From the NCBI RefSeq assembly GCF_964204645.1, contig NC_134026.1, positions 4,896,001 to 4,960,000 of the forward strand: a DNA stretch of 64,000 bases, read 5' to 3'. The notes beneath the pieces were generated by a model, which saw only the letters and a list, made by a program, of their open reading frames with translations, was not told the DNA's origin and ran no database searches. Shown piece by piece: positions 27,901 through 43,200 of this stretch. The stretch comes from Tubulanus polymorphus (Eukaryota > Nemertea > Palaeonemertea > Tubulaniformes > Tubulanidae). The position numbers and the translations under genes are program-made. The stretch's first letter is position 1; every line of letters begins with the position of its first letter.

Positions 27901-30900
27901 ATTGTTCATCATTACACGATCATATGCCAGAAGCCTGGATATGTTTCATGAGAGCTTTAGGGAGTTTGCTGGACAGCCAAGTAACCAAAATTAAATCGCA
28001 GCTTTGGCTACTGATTAAACATACGCACAAATACTATTTCTTGAAATGAGAAAAAAATATCTTTGCGTTTTTCTGCACTGACTGTTTTCTAACCGAGCTA
28101 TGAAGCACCTACAGGGAGGGAGTATTATTGATATAGATATAGTGCTACAGTTTGAAATTTGTATCAATTCATTCATATAAGCCGTGTCTACACTGGGAGA
28201 ATCTGGATCTGGGACCTAGAATAAAACAGAATGGATTCAGAACAGTTTAAAATCGACAGTTCTGCAGTGTAGACAGGGCTTTAGACATTCATCATAGAGT
28301 TCACTTCACAACTCATGATCTGATCATGATCTTCATCATCATTACCATTGTAACAATTCACCCGTGAATTTCACTTTTATGTATACAAACCGAACATTTC
28401 TACTCAATGCTGTCGTATAAATTGATATAGATTCATCCACAAATCGTGATTACTTTGCTTTGCAGTTACTGTAAACACAAACACAAGCGAAAGTGAGTTG
28501 ATTATCCCAGTATGCCTGATATAACGAACGTAGCTGGTTTTTGCAGGCATTGTGCGTGATATACCAGTACTGGTGACAGTTGAGAATGTATATATTTGAC
28601 CATGTAGACCAGACACGTGCTACGCATGCTTTTCGAGACTTTGGTCAGGAAATCATTTTCTGCAGCAGTGAATTCGAATTATAAAATCATACGCGATGTC
28701 GTGCATGTCAGTACGAGAAAGGCAGTCATTAGTTAGCTTGTAGCGTGTGAGCGCGGCGGAGAATGAAAAAGGAGCATTTCGCGTGTGCGTCATTCGCCAT
28801 TTCATCTTCTTCACCTTTGACATGACATGGGCTTGCTGTGATGGCATCGCTTGAGCGAATATACCCAATTGACCTGGGGAATTTCAGTCGTGCACACGAA
28901 CTGCTGTGGGTTATCAGCAATAAAAAAAACATCACATTCGCTCCCACTTTATCAAACAGATTTTCGGAAGTCGTTTAATTTCTATAAAGCGATGCATGCT
29001 GTACGCGCAAATCAACTGGATCAGGAAAAATCCTAATCCGAGTCGATGTCGTACAAAGGGAAAGATTACAACATTCCTGTTAAGTCACAAGCAGCGGCAC
29101 AAGAGTGGAAAAACTTGCGAATCAATAAACAACAAATTATTCTTGTGTTCGATAGACTCACACTCACGCAAATTACACAATTGCCATAAAAACCGAAGAA
29201 CGATTTTTGCCCTTTTCAGTTGTAATTCATTACGTTAATCCCAGTCTGTTTTGTCCATGTCTTCGTTGATGATTTTTCCTTTTTTCACTTGCGCGTTTTC
29301 ATTATCATTTTTAGCATTTCATCATTTTTCAGTCATTTCGATTTATAATGCGCGCATTCGTTTTCAGTCTCTTTTACACGGTTTGATTTTTTTCCTACGA
29401 AATTTCCGCATGACATAGATACTACTAATTTCATTAATTCAAACAAGTAGCCAAGAAGTAGAGTTAGATGAGCTTGATGCGTATTAACAAACTTGTTTAT
29501 GTGTTACATAACTTATGACTAATTTGTTTTGCACTTTTGCACATGTATTGGGACTACATGCAGGATTCGTGCCAAGCGAAATCTGTAGAGCCCACGGATT
29601 CAGATACAATTTGCTTGCACCGCTGCACATTTGTTTGTTTACTGATTATTTTGTAAAGATCCAGTTTAATTCCAGTGTTTTTTCTTATATGATAGAGTGT
29701 GGGTGTGCTGTGTATCATTACTGATTTTTCCGGTAGTCTGGGGAGGTAGCCAAGGATGCTAGGATAATGCCATCCGTTGGCATGATGAATAAGTAATGAT
29801 TCAAAATGTTATGAAGTTAATCCGGATAGAATTCCTAATCCTATTTTTGTTGAGATTTTCGTGTTATTCATGTGCAGTGTACCATCACTCTCGAGGGGAC
29901 CCGTGTGACTTGGAAACGGGCAATAACTCTCTCAGTCAAACTCGTGTACCGGCTCAACTAAACTGGCACATACTAAGACGATAATCGTCGAAACATTCTT
30001 GAAGTGAATGTCGATTTCGTCATTTTTATTTTCAACGCGAGGCGACCGCATTGCCTGATACAGCTTCGATTGTGGTTTTATTAGGCGCCGCTTATACCGA
30101 GGACTATCCATACACCAGTGCCACAGCACTACATGACTTTGACATTAAGGTCACCTAAGTTATTGGCCACTCAAGAGACGGTCGTAATGGACATGGCCCA
30201 TGCGCTGCATAAGAATCTAGTAATTTGGCAAAACATATATTGTTGGCCATGTTTCTGTGACAGCGATCTTGTAAAAGTGCTAAAATTTACGCCGCCTTAT
30301 TGACCATCATCTTTGGCCGAGCGTTGCTAATCACATAGCATTTATTACAGTTTGCGCGGCACTACTAAGCAACTATTTTGATATCAAGTGTCCATTAAGG
30401 CTTACCCATGGGTGAAGAAAGCGGTCTTAGCTCTTAGCAAAGGCTTATCCATAAAAAGGCCATGAATAAGTCATCGAACGAAGTTTACTTACCCCTCAAG
30501 GAGGTACATCGAACAATGCACTAGCCTCGGGTTGTTTAACAAGTAGAAGCTTAATGTTATTAGAGTTTGAAATGATATAGTTAAAAAAATCGATGAACTA
30601 TCGAACGTGATCAATCCGATTTGTTTTCAGCGTTCGTTTCGAACTGATATTAATTTGAATATGTTTTGCATATGTTTACAGTACGTCGCGTTCCGCCTCA
30701 CTTTTCGATACCGCCCGAAAACGTCGAGGTGCTTCCCGGAGGAGCCGTGAATTTGACGTGCGTCGCCGTCGGCTCGCCGATGCCGTACGTGAAGTGGCGC
30801 AAAGGTGCCGAAGAACTGACAAGCGACGACAACATCCCCATCGGTAAAAACGTGCTGATGTTGACGAACGTGCGGGAATCAACAAATTACACTTGCGTTG

Positions 30901-33900
30901 CGTCGTCAACATTGGGCAACATCGAATCCGTGGCCCAAGTCCGAGTGAAAGGTACGTTTTGTAATTCGCCCCCATATATGTCAGTATATATAACCTTACC
31001 CGAGTTCATATATTATTAAGGTATTGAAGGCTATTTCGAAAGGACAAATCCAGTCAAATTTTCATTTGTGATTCTAATCATATTTTTTTCAAAGATCGGC
31101 TATTAATGGTTACTTTCAAAATCATGCTGTTGCCATTATCATAATTATCGTAGATATCCTGTAGGAAATAATCAAAGAAATGAACAGATTTGTCTGGTGT
31201 GGGAATCTCGTTGAACTGATTATCCCTTAATCAATCAAATTTAGCTCTTTATCAGAGAAACTTTCTCGACAAAACTTCTTTTAAATGCCAAATTAAGCGC
31301 GATCGATTTTAGGCTCAGTTTATATGCTCGAAGATCAAAATCTATCAACCGCAACAAGAATGTTTCCCCTCGAGGAAAATGGGATTATTTTTCTCGTGAC
31401 TGACAGTGACAGTTCATGATTATAATCGTTAAGACATGTTTCGGTTTCGATCAGATGCGTTTCAAATAGTCACTAGTGAAATGTCAAGCTTTGTATAAAC
31501 TATGGTAATGATATGCTGATGAAAAATATCATCATATGAATAGAATCCAACTAGAAATAAATTGAACATCAATGGATTTGTACATCATTGTCAACAGCGT
31601 GTTACTCACGAAGTAGCCTAATACGTCGTTCAATATTATACGCTTCTTAACATTGCGAGCACACTTTCTGTGCCGATTCCCCCAGTCAAACTTAAAAAAC
31701 TAAGTTTTTCAAGGTATCAATCAGTTTTGAAGCTGCTTCCTTCCTGTGCGGGCCTAATGCTTCATCTAATCCTTATCCTGTCCAATTATCCCAAGGTTTA
31801 TGTATACATGTGACCAACCCTTTGATGAATCCAAGATTCCGAGAATTCAGGGTTAGCTATGCTGTTATGACCAGGGGAGGTCGTGCCCGGTTTGACTGCT
31901 ATTTTTTCTGCAGATATTCTAATGGTTTGCCTTCATGATTATCAATAATCTTTCCTATCGAATACTTGTTCTTTATCTCCTTTTACGATTTTTTATTCTC
32001 TTGAAAATCGCGAAGTTTAGAATAGTATCCCAACCACCGCACTGCGTATGATTTTAGACAGAAAAGAAACTATTGTAATGATGAACGCAACGCTATAAAT
32101 ATCTCGTAACATAACTTCAAACTGAAGTCATCAAAGGGATTCCTGTTGCCCTCCTGTTTCTCCATCGTATTCTGTGTATAACTTAACTAACGACATAAGT
32201 TTTTTTGCTATAGAAAAGGTGCAACCATCACCAACGGCCTTATATGGTGAGCCTTTAGGCGAATATATTTAGATTTTCTCATTTTGTTCTAATTTAGACT
32301 TTTTTCGCTTTGAAATAAATATTCGGTGGTGGTCAACCTGTCGTATACATATATATTTATAGATATATTTTTGTATAGTGCCCTTTTGGTCCAATTCCAG
32401 CTTAGTTGCGGTATTTTTATTTTTCTGCTTAACTCGGGATAGAAATGATGCCTTCACGTCTATTTCATCCTTTTCGATCAATTTCTCGTGTATTTTTTTT
32501 CTCTTTTTGATGTACTTCCTTCTTCTTACACTCGATTTAGGTATAATTTTGATATTTCTACTTCATTGTATCGGTTACTTGGGTTTAAGGGTTGGTCATA
32601 TGGTTTCAGGTTCTATTTCATACGTTAAACATTTAGCACTACGATGCATGGTTGGTGAAGGCTTCCCGCTGGCTGACTGACTGGCTGGCTGGCTGGCGCA
32701 TTTGAAAACCGGCATACCCGCAATATCACCAACAACCAACATATCACCATTAACCATATCATTACCACACATCATTCTCCATCCATATCGCGTACAGTTT
32801 GATATATATCATTGTGACGACTCGTCCTATTCTGCTGTGGTATATATTTATATTTGCTGTGAACTAGAATGAAGGACGGAAGCATGTCTTTTAGATACCT
32901 TTCACGGCGGCATCATGTAAAAGCCTAGTCATCAGAACTATACACCGATCACGTCAAAGCTGTTTATGACGAGAATTACAGCTATTTTGGAAAGTTTTTT
33001 TTTGTTGAATGTCGCGTTCTGATGACGATGCTTAGGTCGATTCATGTGTATATCCGTTTCGAGACAAAACGCATATATCGTTGTATAATGCTCTTTTGCT
33101 TCAGCCATGCCAAAACCGCCCATTAACGTAGGTTTCACCGAGGTACTGCCGAACCAGGTGAAGCTGTCTTGGAGTTCGGGCAACACGGATCCGATCGATT
33201 TTTACACGGTCGAATACAAACCGAAATTCGTGAACGTGCGCTATTCGGAAATACCGAACATACGCGACACCGAATGCATCATACGCGACCTTGAACCTCA
33301 CACCGAGTACGAATTTCGAATCGTGGCCAACAATAACGTCGGCCGAGGAGTGCCGAGCGATCCGTTTCATGTTACAACCGGAGAAATGCGTCAGTACCTA
33401 AACATTTGGAATCTAGATGTTGTTAGCTACTACTCTTGTGATCATTTTATTTTTTGATTTTTTTCTTCACGTCTCTCCAAATATTTGTATAAGTGTATAC
33501 ATACAAGATCTTAAACTACTGAGTTTTCAAAAAAATCTATCATTCTTTGAAGCCTGTGGTTATAAGAACTGCAGCGGTAATCATTGAATATTAGCTTCGA
33601 TTTTTCTTTTTAAACCTACGCACCTCTTCAAATGTACAAATATCGGCTATTCTCCTGAACTGAAGCTGATTATTACCTATAGAATATGTTGTATGTATAC
33701 AAGGTGTTGTAAACGTGATGGTTTTCTTGGTCCTCTGAATCTGTGTTCATCCAAATCATTCCTCTTACTAGAACGTTATGGCAATTCAATTACAATAATG
33801 AACAAACTTGTTAGGACAAAAGAGGAAAATCCATCATATCAACTAATCTGACTATTTGGGAGACCTGTTGATTATCACCTTGTTTTTTCGATGATTTGAT

Positions 33901-36900
33901 AAAGGCTAGTGGAACCATGTCATCAAGTTCTAACTGACATATATCACAATCTGTTTGAATAAAGGGCTTCTGCTGCATTAAGTCACAAGTGGGTAATTGA
34001 TACCCTGGTATTTTGTTTCTGTGGGCATCATATTCGCATTTTCATATCATAATATTTCGGCATCACATCAAACAAACCACGTTTTCGCCTTGAAACTGCT
34101 CTAGCTTCTAGCTAAGTTACCCATAAATTACACCTGACATTCTTGGGATTGTAGCCTGGTTTGCAATTTCCTGTGAGTCACCATCGTTTGAACCTATCAT
34201 TTCGTCCCAAACCACCGTTCTCATCGCTGACTCGAGCGCGCGGCGATGTGTCTTAATCCAGTCCAATTATAACATGATGGCGACAAGAACCGCTAGGCTT
34301 CTTTCATCGTTTGTTGCTCCATGCTCATGCATGCACGTTGTGTCATGTTTGTTCGTCAGTTCGATTGCTTCGCTTTGCTACGACCGTCGTCGTCGCTGGT
34401 ACGCTTTATTCCCGTGTGTGACAAAACGACAAGATGGATGGCTTCGTCGCATACACGAATATGTTGTCAGTCGTAATTAGACGAAATTATCAATCGAAAT
34501 GCGTGCGAACGTGCCGCCAAGATTCGCCGAAACCGGTGTGTACCCCCTGACGGGATAAAACAATAAAGCGAAGTTGGTGATATTTACTCGTGAAGACAGG
34601 AGGGAAATCAGTTTGCCGAGCTGTAACGATGTCTGAATACGAGAGAGAGAGCCCCTAAATCTATGATTATCTCGTGGGCTGTATGACGATATGAAAAGCA
34701 TCGAATGTAGAATTGCGATAATTTCATTTGTCCACAAATCCCACTCGACGTTCGTCTTTTGTAGTAACAAATGCGTGGATACTACTATCGTCATTGTCGT
34801 GCAGCGTTGTGGGCAAAAAGAAAGAAAGTATCGGCCCAACCTCCAAAAGTATCCTCATCCCGGGTATTTCTTTACCATAACACAAAAACAGGAGAAAAAG
34901 ACGAGCGAGCAGCTCAGAATTGATGACAATCGAACAAAACGATTTTGCGAACAAGCTGGAAAGGGTTAAAGTCTATGTCGCTACAGGGCAATAAAACTAT
35001 TGTCGAATATGATGCTGCAATCAGCTTGCCTTTTAACTATAATGTGATACAATGTCAAAATTTACTTAGCCGAACAAATATGTGATAAATTTGTCGATAA
35101 TCATGGTTTCACTCGCCTGAGATAAAAAGCTGATACATTTACGAACGATCATTTGTAGTAGTATATAAATAGTGCATCGTCTTCTTGGTGTAGTCATTAT
35201 TATTTTTTGTTGTCGTTGCTGCTACTGCCAGTGGTACCTGGTAATTTTTTTTGGAGGCCTGACGTAGAATAGTGCTTCTCAGCCTACATCAAATATTTTT
35301 ATTTTTGTGTCACTTTTTCAATCAAAGCCATTATCATACCTCGAGTGGAACGGCTGTTGATTGTTTTTATCATTCAACAGTGCATACGCACGTTGGTAGT
35401 TGTTGCATGAAGTCTCTGAAATGATGCGACCAAACCGTCAATGCAATTTCAGTATTTTCAAATGTTAGCAAATAAGGGTAGGCTACATATTTCCAAATAG
35501 TAGGTTACATAAACTTGTTACTTTTTGCTTTGCATTTTCGAGGTCCATCATTTCATAGATGAAATAAATTTGCATGCGCTTTTTTATGATTTTTTCCCCC
35601 CATTAACTCACTTCTTTGTTCGATCATAGATTTGACTTGATTTGATTCATTTTTCTTTTAATGGAGTAAAAATTCGAGAAAGAATTTTGTTTCTTTTTCA
35701 TGATAGATGAAAAGATATTTTTTGTTTGTGTGTTAATTAATCACTTGCAGATAAAGAAAGAAATAATTATCAGAGTAAGATACTTTCTTATGAATTGAAA
35801 AGAAATAAATATCAGATTCAAGTTAAATCTTAAATAGACATTCTGATTTTACTAAGGCCTTGGTGGGTATTTGACCAGCATATTCGTTTATATTATTAAC
35901 AGCACCAGGAAGCCCTCCACGGAATGTGAGAGCAAGACCCCTCAGCTCAAGTACTGTGCTTATTGAATGGGATGAGCCACTCATACCAAATGGTGTAATC
36001 AAGGTAAGCTCTTTGACACCTGCTATGATTCTGTCCACTTTTTTGTCCGAAAGTCTATGGTACAGTTGTCAGGTCGTTTTGGAACATTGTGGTACGTGGT
36101 ATTGCATAACTTAAGAGCGATATGTGTGAATCCAAGGTTCTTCTGGTATATAAGCAATCTAAAGCAAGACTAGACAAAATACCTTCCTGTTCAAATATCT
36201 ACAGATTGCACTTGATTACATATGAAAATGCTCAACTGATATTCAGGAATAACAACTGCTACAAAGAGCGGTTCTTCATTTCAACGTGATAGACGAGCAT
36301 CTAGCAATTTCTTTATCGATTTCGAAAATAACAGCTCTTTAGCTGAATAATCATCTTCAGTGCGCTCGGTGTCTACACAGTTTGTTAATGTAATTTGTTC
36401 TTTACACGTCTGTGTTTATATTCAGAAATGTAAACGCACACACACGACGACCATCTCATCCGCGCTAATTCCGCCATCCGCATCTATCAAAGGAAATTTC
36501 TTCATCTGTCGTATTTTTCTAATTTTCCGTGTACCTGTCTCATTTGATAACACGACAGAAATCAATCTGGGAAAATCGATGCGAATAATTAATCTCGCTC
36601 ACTCGACACTTCAAGGCGCCGACTTATCGCGGCGTTCTACCCCTTGTGATTTAACTTAAGGCGTTTGCGCGTCTTTTGTAGATATCGAAGAGAACGTCTT
36701 GTCAACGCGGCTATCGAACCAGAAAAAACAATTTTCTAATATCGATCTGACAGACACGCGCGTGTGCATCTAGAAAGAAAAGAACAAAATATTATTAACC
36801 ACACCTGTAGTAGATCTATCAATCTGATCTGAAATGAAAAGCCCAATTTCGATGTAACTCAGTTTTTCAGCATTCGATGATTTTTATGTAGGTCACGTAT

Positions 36901-39900
36901 TACGGGTACCCAGTTCTTCTCCTGAGCGTATAGAGACCAATGCACACAACGCAGGGAAACATGGAAACATGAGACAGAAAGATATTTCCAAGCGTTTCCA
37001 GTGTCGTGTAAGGAACAGATTTCTGAATACAATGATTCCATGATCAAACATGTTTGATTCCATGTTTCTATGTTTCCACGTTTCCTTGCGTCATGTGCAT
37101 TGGGCTCAAAGAAATAAGAAATGAAGTGACGAAGAAAAAATATATAATTGAGCTTGCGTGAATTATGGATGTTTTACTGAGATGTTGAGGTAAATATGGC
37201 GTTCTTTTTTTTTCAGGGGTACAAAGTATTCTACACATTGCAGCCCGAGCTAGCGATCAGTACGTGGGACCACGAGGTGGTCGAAAACAACAACAACATT
37301 CAACTGACCACAATTGGTAATTTGGTGATCAACAGGACGTACACGATATGCGTGTTAGCGTTTACTAGCGTCGGAAGCGGACCGCTGTCCGAACAGATCA
37401 AAGTGAAAACTCAACAAGGAGGTATGCCAAAATATCCCCAATTTACTGCATTGAAAAGTACATATAAGATAAATGATTGTATCAACCCTGTATGATATGT
37501 GTATGCATATGAGTTTGATTTAATGATATTGTATGACTCTAGTGATGATATTTTCAAATTACGAATTTCAGCTTTGACTTACAGCCGACTGGTGATGGAA
37601 AACCTAGAGCGTCTCGTTACTGTATTCATACAAAAGTTTTGTTTACAGATCTATGATGACTTAAAGCCATTTTCCTACGGTACCTGAGGGCGTCGAATTT
37701 CAAGAGAACTGTTCCCGACGACGACGTGGCGAATGGTAATCTTCCGAGGTCATTACCTCGATTGATCGATCGAAGGCTGCGTCTGCTATGAAAAATCTGT
37801 CGTTACATATCAATATCCCTTCCCATCGAGTTCAATGAAATTTTTACGCTTTCTTTCAATATTGCTTCGTGAAGAGGACGATTTTATTGAAACTTTGCAG
37901 ATCGAAAAGTCGTATACTTTGCCCCCAGAGCGCCGTCTCTGACGAATGAGTGAACGGAATGATGAGTGAATGTGGTGCAGTTTCATGCGAAGTTTAAAGC
38001 GCCTGCACTTTTTTGTTTTTCAAAATCCGAACGAACGAACGATCCCCTATCAATAATTAACGAAATAGCGATGCATGGTAGAATCATCTGCATGTTAGAT
38101 TTTGATGATAATCAATATGATCCTGCTAGAATTATTTTCATAATCGAGTACTTAGATGACCGTTGATTTTTTAGATACTTTTGATTCGCAAATGAAGCAC
38201 GTGATTGTCTGGAGGGTTATTCAGTGTTCTTAAGTCATATCAAAAATTCATAAAGACTAGTCTTTATGAATTTTTGGTCATATTCAATCGTTCATAGATA
38301 TCTGTGTACTGTATGCACTTATCAAAAATCATTTCGAAGAAAATTTTTCAACTCCCCTCCAGAGTCGGGTATAGGCACGCTTTCATGAACAACTCGATGC
38401 ACTTATTTGACCTCCGATGGGACGAAAACGTGCCTGCGCGTCTGCGAATTAAACTATGTTTTCTGTTTGCCTAATGCCTAATCCACTCCGTCCATCCCCT
38501 CTCGCTTACGTACCGATTAACAAACAAATTTCATGATCTTTTTACAACGTAGTAACAGCTCCACCAGATATAATAGTAACAACACCAGGTATATTTTACA
38601 GGAATGCGAACGTATATGTTTCATACAGCGATCTCGTCCTATATGATATGAATATTCTGTTTCTCCTTTTTGCCCATGTATATGTCCTCTTTCTTACGTG
38701 AATGTTGGTTGGAGACTTTCAGCCACCTTCGTCGACGTAATGCGCCCACTCGTTCTACTACCTTTTTTGAAGTCGTCATAGTCTGCTCGGAAGATACGAC
38801 GGCGCATCTTTCTGATGATTAGTTGAACCGTAAAAATAGTTCCTGACTTCAGGCATGAATTGAATAACATGAAAGTCATCTTTGAATCTGATTTTATTCA
38901 AATGTCATACAACCTTTAGCATTTCGAAAAAACCATCAAAGTATTTCTATTTAGGTGTCTCATTCATGATGTAGTCGTAACTTGAGAAATCTATGACAAC
39001 CGACATACTAATTCTAGCTCTACGTATCCACGGATTAGTCCAAATTGAAGATTTGTTAATTTGATTCAGCAGCCCAAAGCCTCATGAGTATATAAAGTCC
39101 TATTGCTTTAGTAACAAACAAGTTTTCTCTTTTGTATTATTATAATATGCCTTGGACTAATCTTGGATCGGGCTGCAAGTCTCCGACCGGACGCGCGTTC
39201 AATTCCTGTAAATGCATGAATTACCGTTTTTTTGTTTTTTTTTTTTTAGTTAATGATTACAGGTTTTTCTCTCCACATGAACATGCGAACACCACCCCCT
39301 GATGCATGATCAACGAACATTCTCCACAATAACTAATATAAACATCACTTATAATAATCCGGTTACTGTTTGAAAGTGAAGATTATGTAGATTTTTTTCG
39401 ATGGAAGAACAAATCAGATGTCTACGTTTTGTAACTACATAATCTTCGCTTCTCATTACCTTACACCGGGAATTTTTACAGAGAATATTTGCTCACACCT
39501 GTTCAGGATTTAAAAAATCTTCGAAATCAGATAATTCCAGATCGATGGTGGCATTCACTTGACAACATGTGCTGAGTTTTTGATTTGTAATTCGCCACTG
39601 CTTTTAGGTCAATAAGGCGAAAAACTTTCGAAACAGATTTCGCAGGTGTTTTAGAATTCTAACTTGTTGGACATTAAACTTATCAAAACCTTCAAAGCCT
39701 CATCTACAGCCACCTAATGGTACATATTTTGATCTTCGGTGTTTGGTAGAATTTTTGGACGGCTTTGATGAGGCTTCAGTGGTTATATGTAACAATTTTA
39801 TAACTGATTTACCTTGCATGACATACTATGATATGCATTAATCTGAAACATCTTCTTACTCCCATACAGGTCTCTATCTCCATCTGCCATATTACAATTC

Positions 39901-40236
39901 TCTTTTTCATTCTTCATCTCAAAAAAGCACATCGACCATTCATATCGAGAATACAGATTTTCCAAATGCGAGTCTTGAAAACTTACGTGAAAAAAATTGG
40001 GAAAAAAATACCACATAGATCGCTCATACTTTCCGGGCTGAGAGCTCTCAGTTGTATGTTTCAGACATAAATAATTCAAGGCATTGAATCTACAGTCATT
40101 GCAAATGGTCGCTTTGCTATTTTGGGAGACATTTTTCAGGCTTCAACATGAAACAGCTATATACTCAGTACTATTATATATGAACACTTATGATCAATGC
40201 AAACAGAAATTTCATATTCTTTCTTTATATACTCTA

Positions 40237-40267
<31 letters not shown>

Positions 40268-43200
40268 TTACTACTATTACTACTACTACTACTACTACTG
40301 CACTGGTTGCATGTATCAAGCAGAGTCCTTTACTAACTTAACTTTCCTGTTTATACATGTGCATTTCGATATTAACTCAAATTCAGCTTATCTATTATGA
40401 ACTTCAAGAACTTTGTCTCTCTCAGTCCACTATAAGTCTGTATGACGTGCTTAAGAATAGTATTCTACTTACTATCTTTGTACTACCGCTACTAAATATT
40501 CTTCGTTGTCGATCTACAGCATTTTCTGTGTATTATTGCAAAATGTGGTTTTAGACGTTTTTGATATTCGCCTTCTACGACATAAATGCCAAAAACGAAT
40601 GTAAATATTATAAGCTAATTGATGATCTATTTTTCAAAAAATATTGCAGTTCTTCGGACTGTGTTTATTTCGAGGTGTAAGTAGTTCTCAAATACGATAA
40701 ATGGTGATCTATCTGAAAAAAATCCAAATCTCAAAATTTTCTCTTTTTTTAATATATAAATGGTGTAAAAAATTTTATCCGATAATTTTCAAAAACCTAT
40801 GACCTATAAGCAGTCTACGTACTTGCATGCAAACTGATTTTCACCAATTTCACAAAGCCGAAATTTTCTTGCGTCGTGGTCCAAGAACATTGTTCTTGCT
40901 ATGAATACCACGCTGAATGCTCATATCCAAATCTCCTGCCTAAACTTAAGCTGAAATTTTCAAAATCTTGATGTTTTCTAATAAACATGCTAGGGCAATT
41001 AAACGTAAACTTATCTGTATAATATATATCATAAAAAAACGAAGTTTAAGAATAGTTGAATAAATTTAATTTTTGTGATCAAAAGCCATTGCTAGAAATG
41101 ATTGATAATTGATAAACAGTGAAATGCAATATGATTAGTAAATTTCCCCTATATTTACCTGGTACTCTGTGTATTAAATACATCTCTTACAACGAATCTC
41201 CATGTACGATGATAGATATAGTAGTACTCTGCAACCTTCTCTCTATCCTTCAATGTCAACTCATTCATCACTATCACTATTTGCAAATTTTAATTATTTC
41301 TCATTTTGTTTTTCCCCTCGTACCATCATCAGCTAACCCAGGTGAGCTATAAATACATGGATCCGAGGTACTATATATATACATATAGGTCTCGCGAAGA
41401 CTTTGTTTAACGTTTTCTTGTCAATCTTTATCTTCCAGTATTGTACATTACCTCCAAAGTGACCTTTCGTCCACTGTGCCGTCTATCCACAATTTTTTCA
41501 GTGTTCACCACCATTATCTGAAATGAAAATATGATACAGGAACTAGCCAAAATATGATATCTATATATATCGACATAAAAATATCATCCAAATCACCCAA
41601 TTATGAAAATATGTACCACATACCCGCCGCGGTCATCGCCCACAAACTTCTACCAAAATAAACACCCAGTAAAAAATTCATCAAATCTTATACAAGAAAT
41701 ATATATATATATATTTATGTATTTATGAAGCGAAAAAAAAATCCAGAAATTTATCAAAAGCTCAAATTTGTACCGGGGGTTTTTCATGCATGACGGAAGC
41801 CATGACTGAGCATCCCTAGGAAGTTATAGTCGCACCGTTATTTGGTAGATTGTTTTGAATATCTACTTTTGATATGATTACTATATTGTTTGCACTATTG
41901 TTCTGATTGTCACTAACTCTCGGATGCCACGCAAAGCACCTGGCAATATCGCGATTTGCATGTTCTCTCCGATACAGTAGTAGTTTGATGTATATATGAA
42001 TAATATTCATAGTAACTAACGATTTTTTCTGGCAAAAAACCCTCTTTTTTCGAGTTTCGATGATACGTTTCCACTCTATCAATCCCGCTCTTAATCACCA
42101 ATGTACTACCGTGTGTATATATATCTTATTTGCAATATAGAACCACCGAAGTGAATTCACGAAATGCATGATAGTAATGACGATATATTTGGCATGGTCA
42201 ATGTGGTACAAACATTCAAAATACTCTCCACCTGATTCAGAATGCACACTGTCATCGAATCTGACTAAAATCTACGGAGAAATCGCGAAGCCCCATCATT
42301 TCCTAAGCTCGTCGAGTATTGATCCCGAATAGATTGCTTCGAAATCCATTAGTTTGGTGTATTAGATGTTTGGATTAATCATTTAACGCCTAAAAAGGAC
42401 TGGTAAAATGCGAGCTATTTCGTTATCAATCATAGCGTTATTATTTAGATATTCTTTCGATCTAAGATCCGAATTATTTTCTATAAACGCACTATAGTCG
42501 ACGGCGTAGAATACGGCAGTGTCGTGCGGTTTCTGTGAAGAAAATTAATCACGACGCGGCCTCGTAAAACGAACGTATGTAACGTAAACGATGAAGATCA
42601 ATGTCCGATACTTGTCTGCGCGAACCATGACTTGATGAACGAATTCATTCACACATTAACTATACCTCCGTGACGAAATCGCGTGCGCCGGAATATCAGC
42701 TCGAGAGCGCGATTTGCATGAACAATTTATGCGAAAGCTTCTCAACGATTCGATGAAAAGTGTGCATTTTGAAACGACGTCCCGAAGGAAGTCTCTCTCT
42801 CTCTTCAGTGTCATTACGCATGATCCTGTATTAGAATACTTATGATATGCATCTATTCGTGTTTTTTTCCGATTCTCTGATGATTTTAAGATCCAATGTT
42901 GTGAACAGTTTTCATGTGCACTATATTCATTATTCGATATTTCAATATTTATTTGATGATCGACCGTAATTGTTTTGTCCGCGTCTCTGAATCTGATGTG
43001 TGCGCATTTCTTTTTAATAGCGACGACATTCCTGCTTTATTTATCGTTTGAACCCGGTTCTAATTTTGAAATGGGCCGTTCTTAAAAACTCAGTTCTGCA
43101 CGAAATGGGTGGCTGCAACACTAGTTAATTCCACCAGATGGCGTGACGAACATTCAGTCTTTCGTTGTCAAAATCAGTTCATTGTCAATGAACTTCAAAC

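Larger units (their letters stand above)
22763..30681. other. Ig2/Ig3 intron (7.9 kb) with two candidate cassette exons
   Basis: This long intron occupies the vertebrate mini-exon B position. It contains candidate exons at 25478-25519 and 27617-27685, a CpG-rich patch around 25850-26420 and a fold-back element at 28179-28282. The remainder shows only short open frames without recognisable similarity. Confidence 0.7.

Noticed and set aside
30676-30975. 99-codon frame on the minus strand
   Set aside because: Shadow of the GC-richer Ig3 exon on the other strand; the same holds for minus-strand frames at 33101-33370 and 59447-59758.
35232-35240. 9-nt in-phase microexon (TGGTACCTG) in the FN1/FN2 linker
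   Set aside because: Frame fits (LVP), but the acceptor context and the gtaatt donor are weak; likely chance. Worth checking only with RNA data.
39250-39262. Small exon after a strong tttttttag in the FN2/FN3 intron
   Set aside because: 13 nt between acceptor and donor; breaks the phase 1-1 rule.
40654-40678. Small exon after attgcag in the FN2/FN3 intron
   Set aside because: 25 nt; would break the frame.
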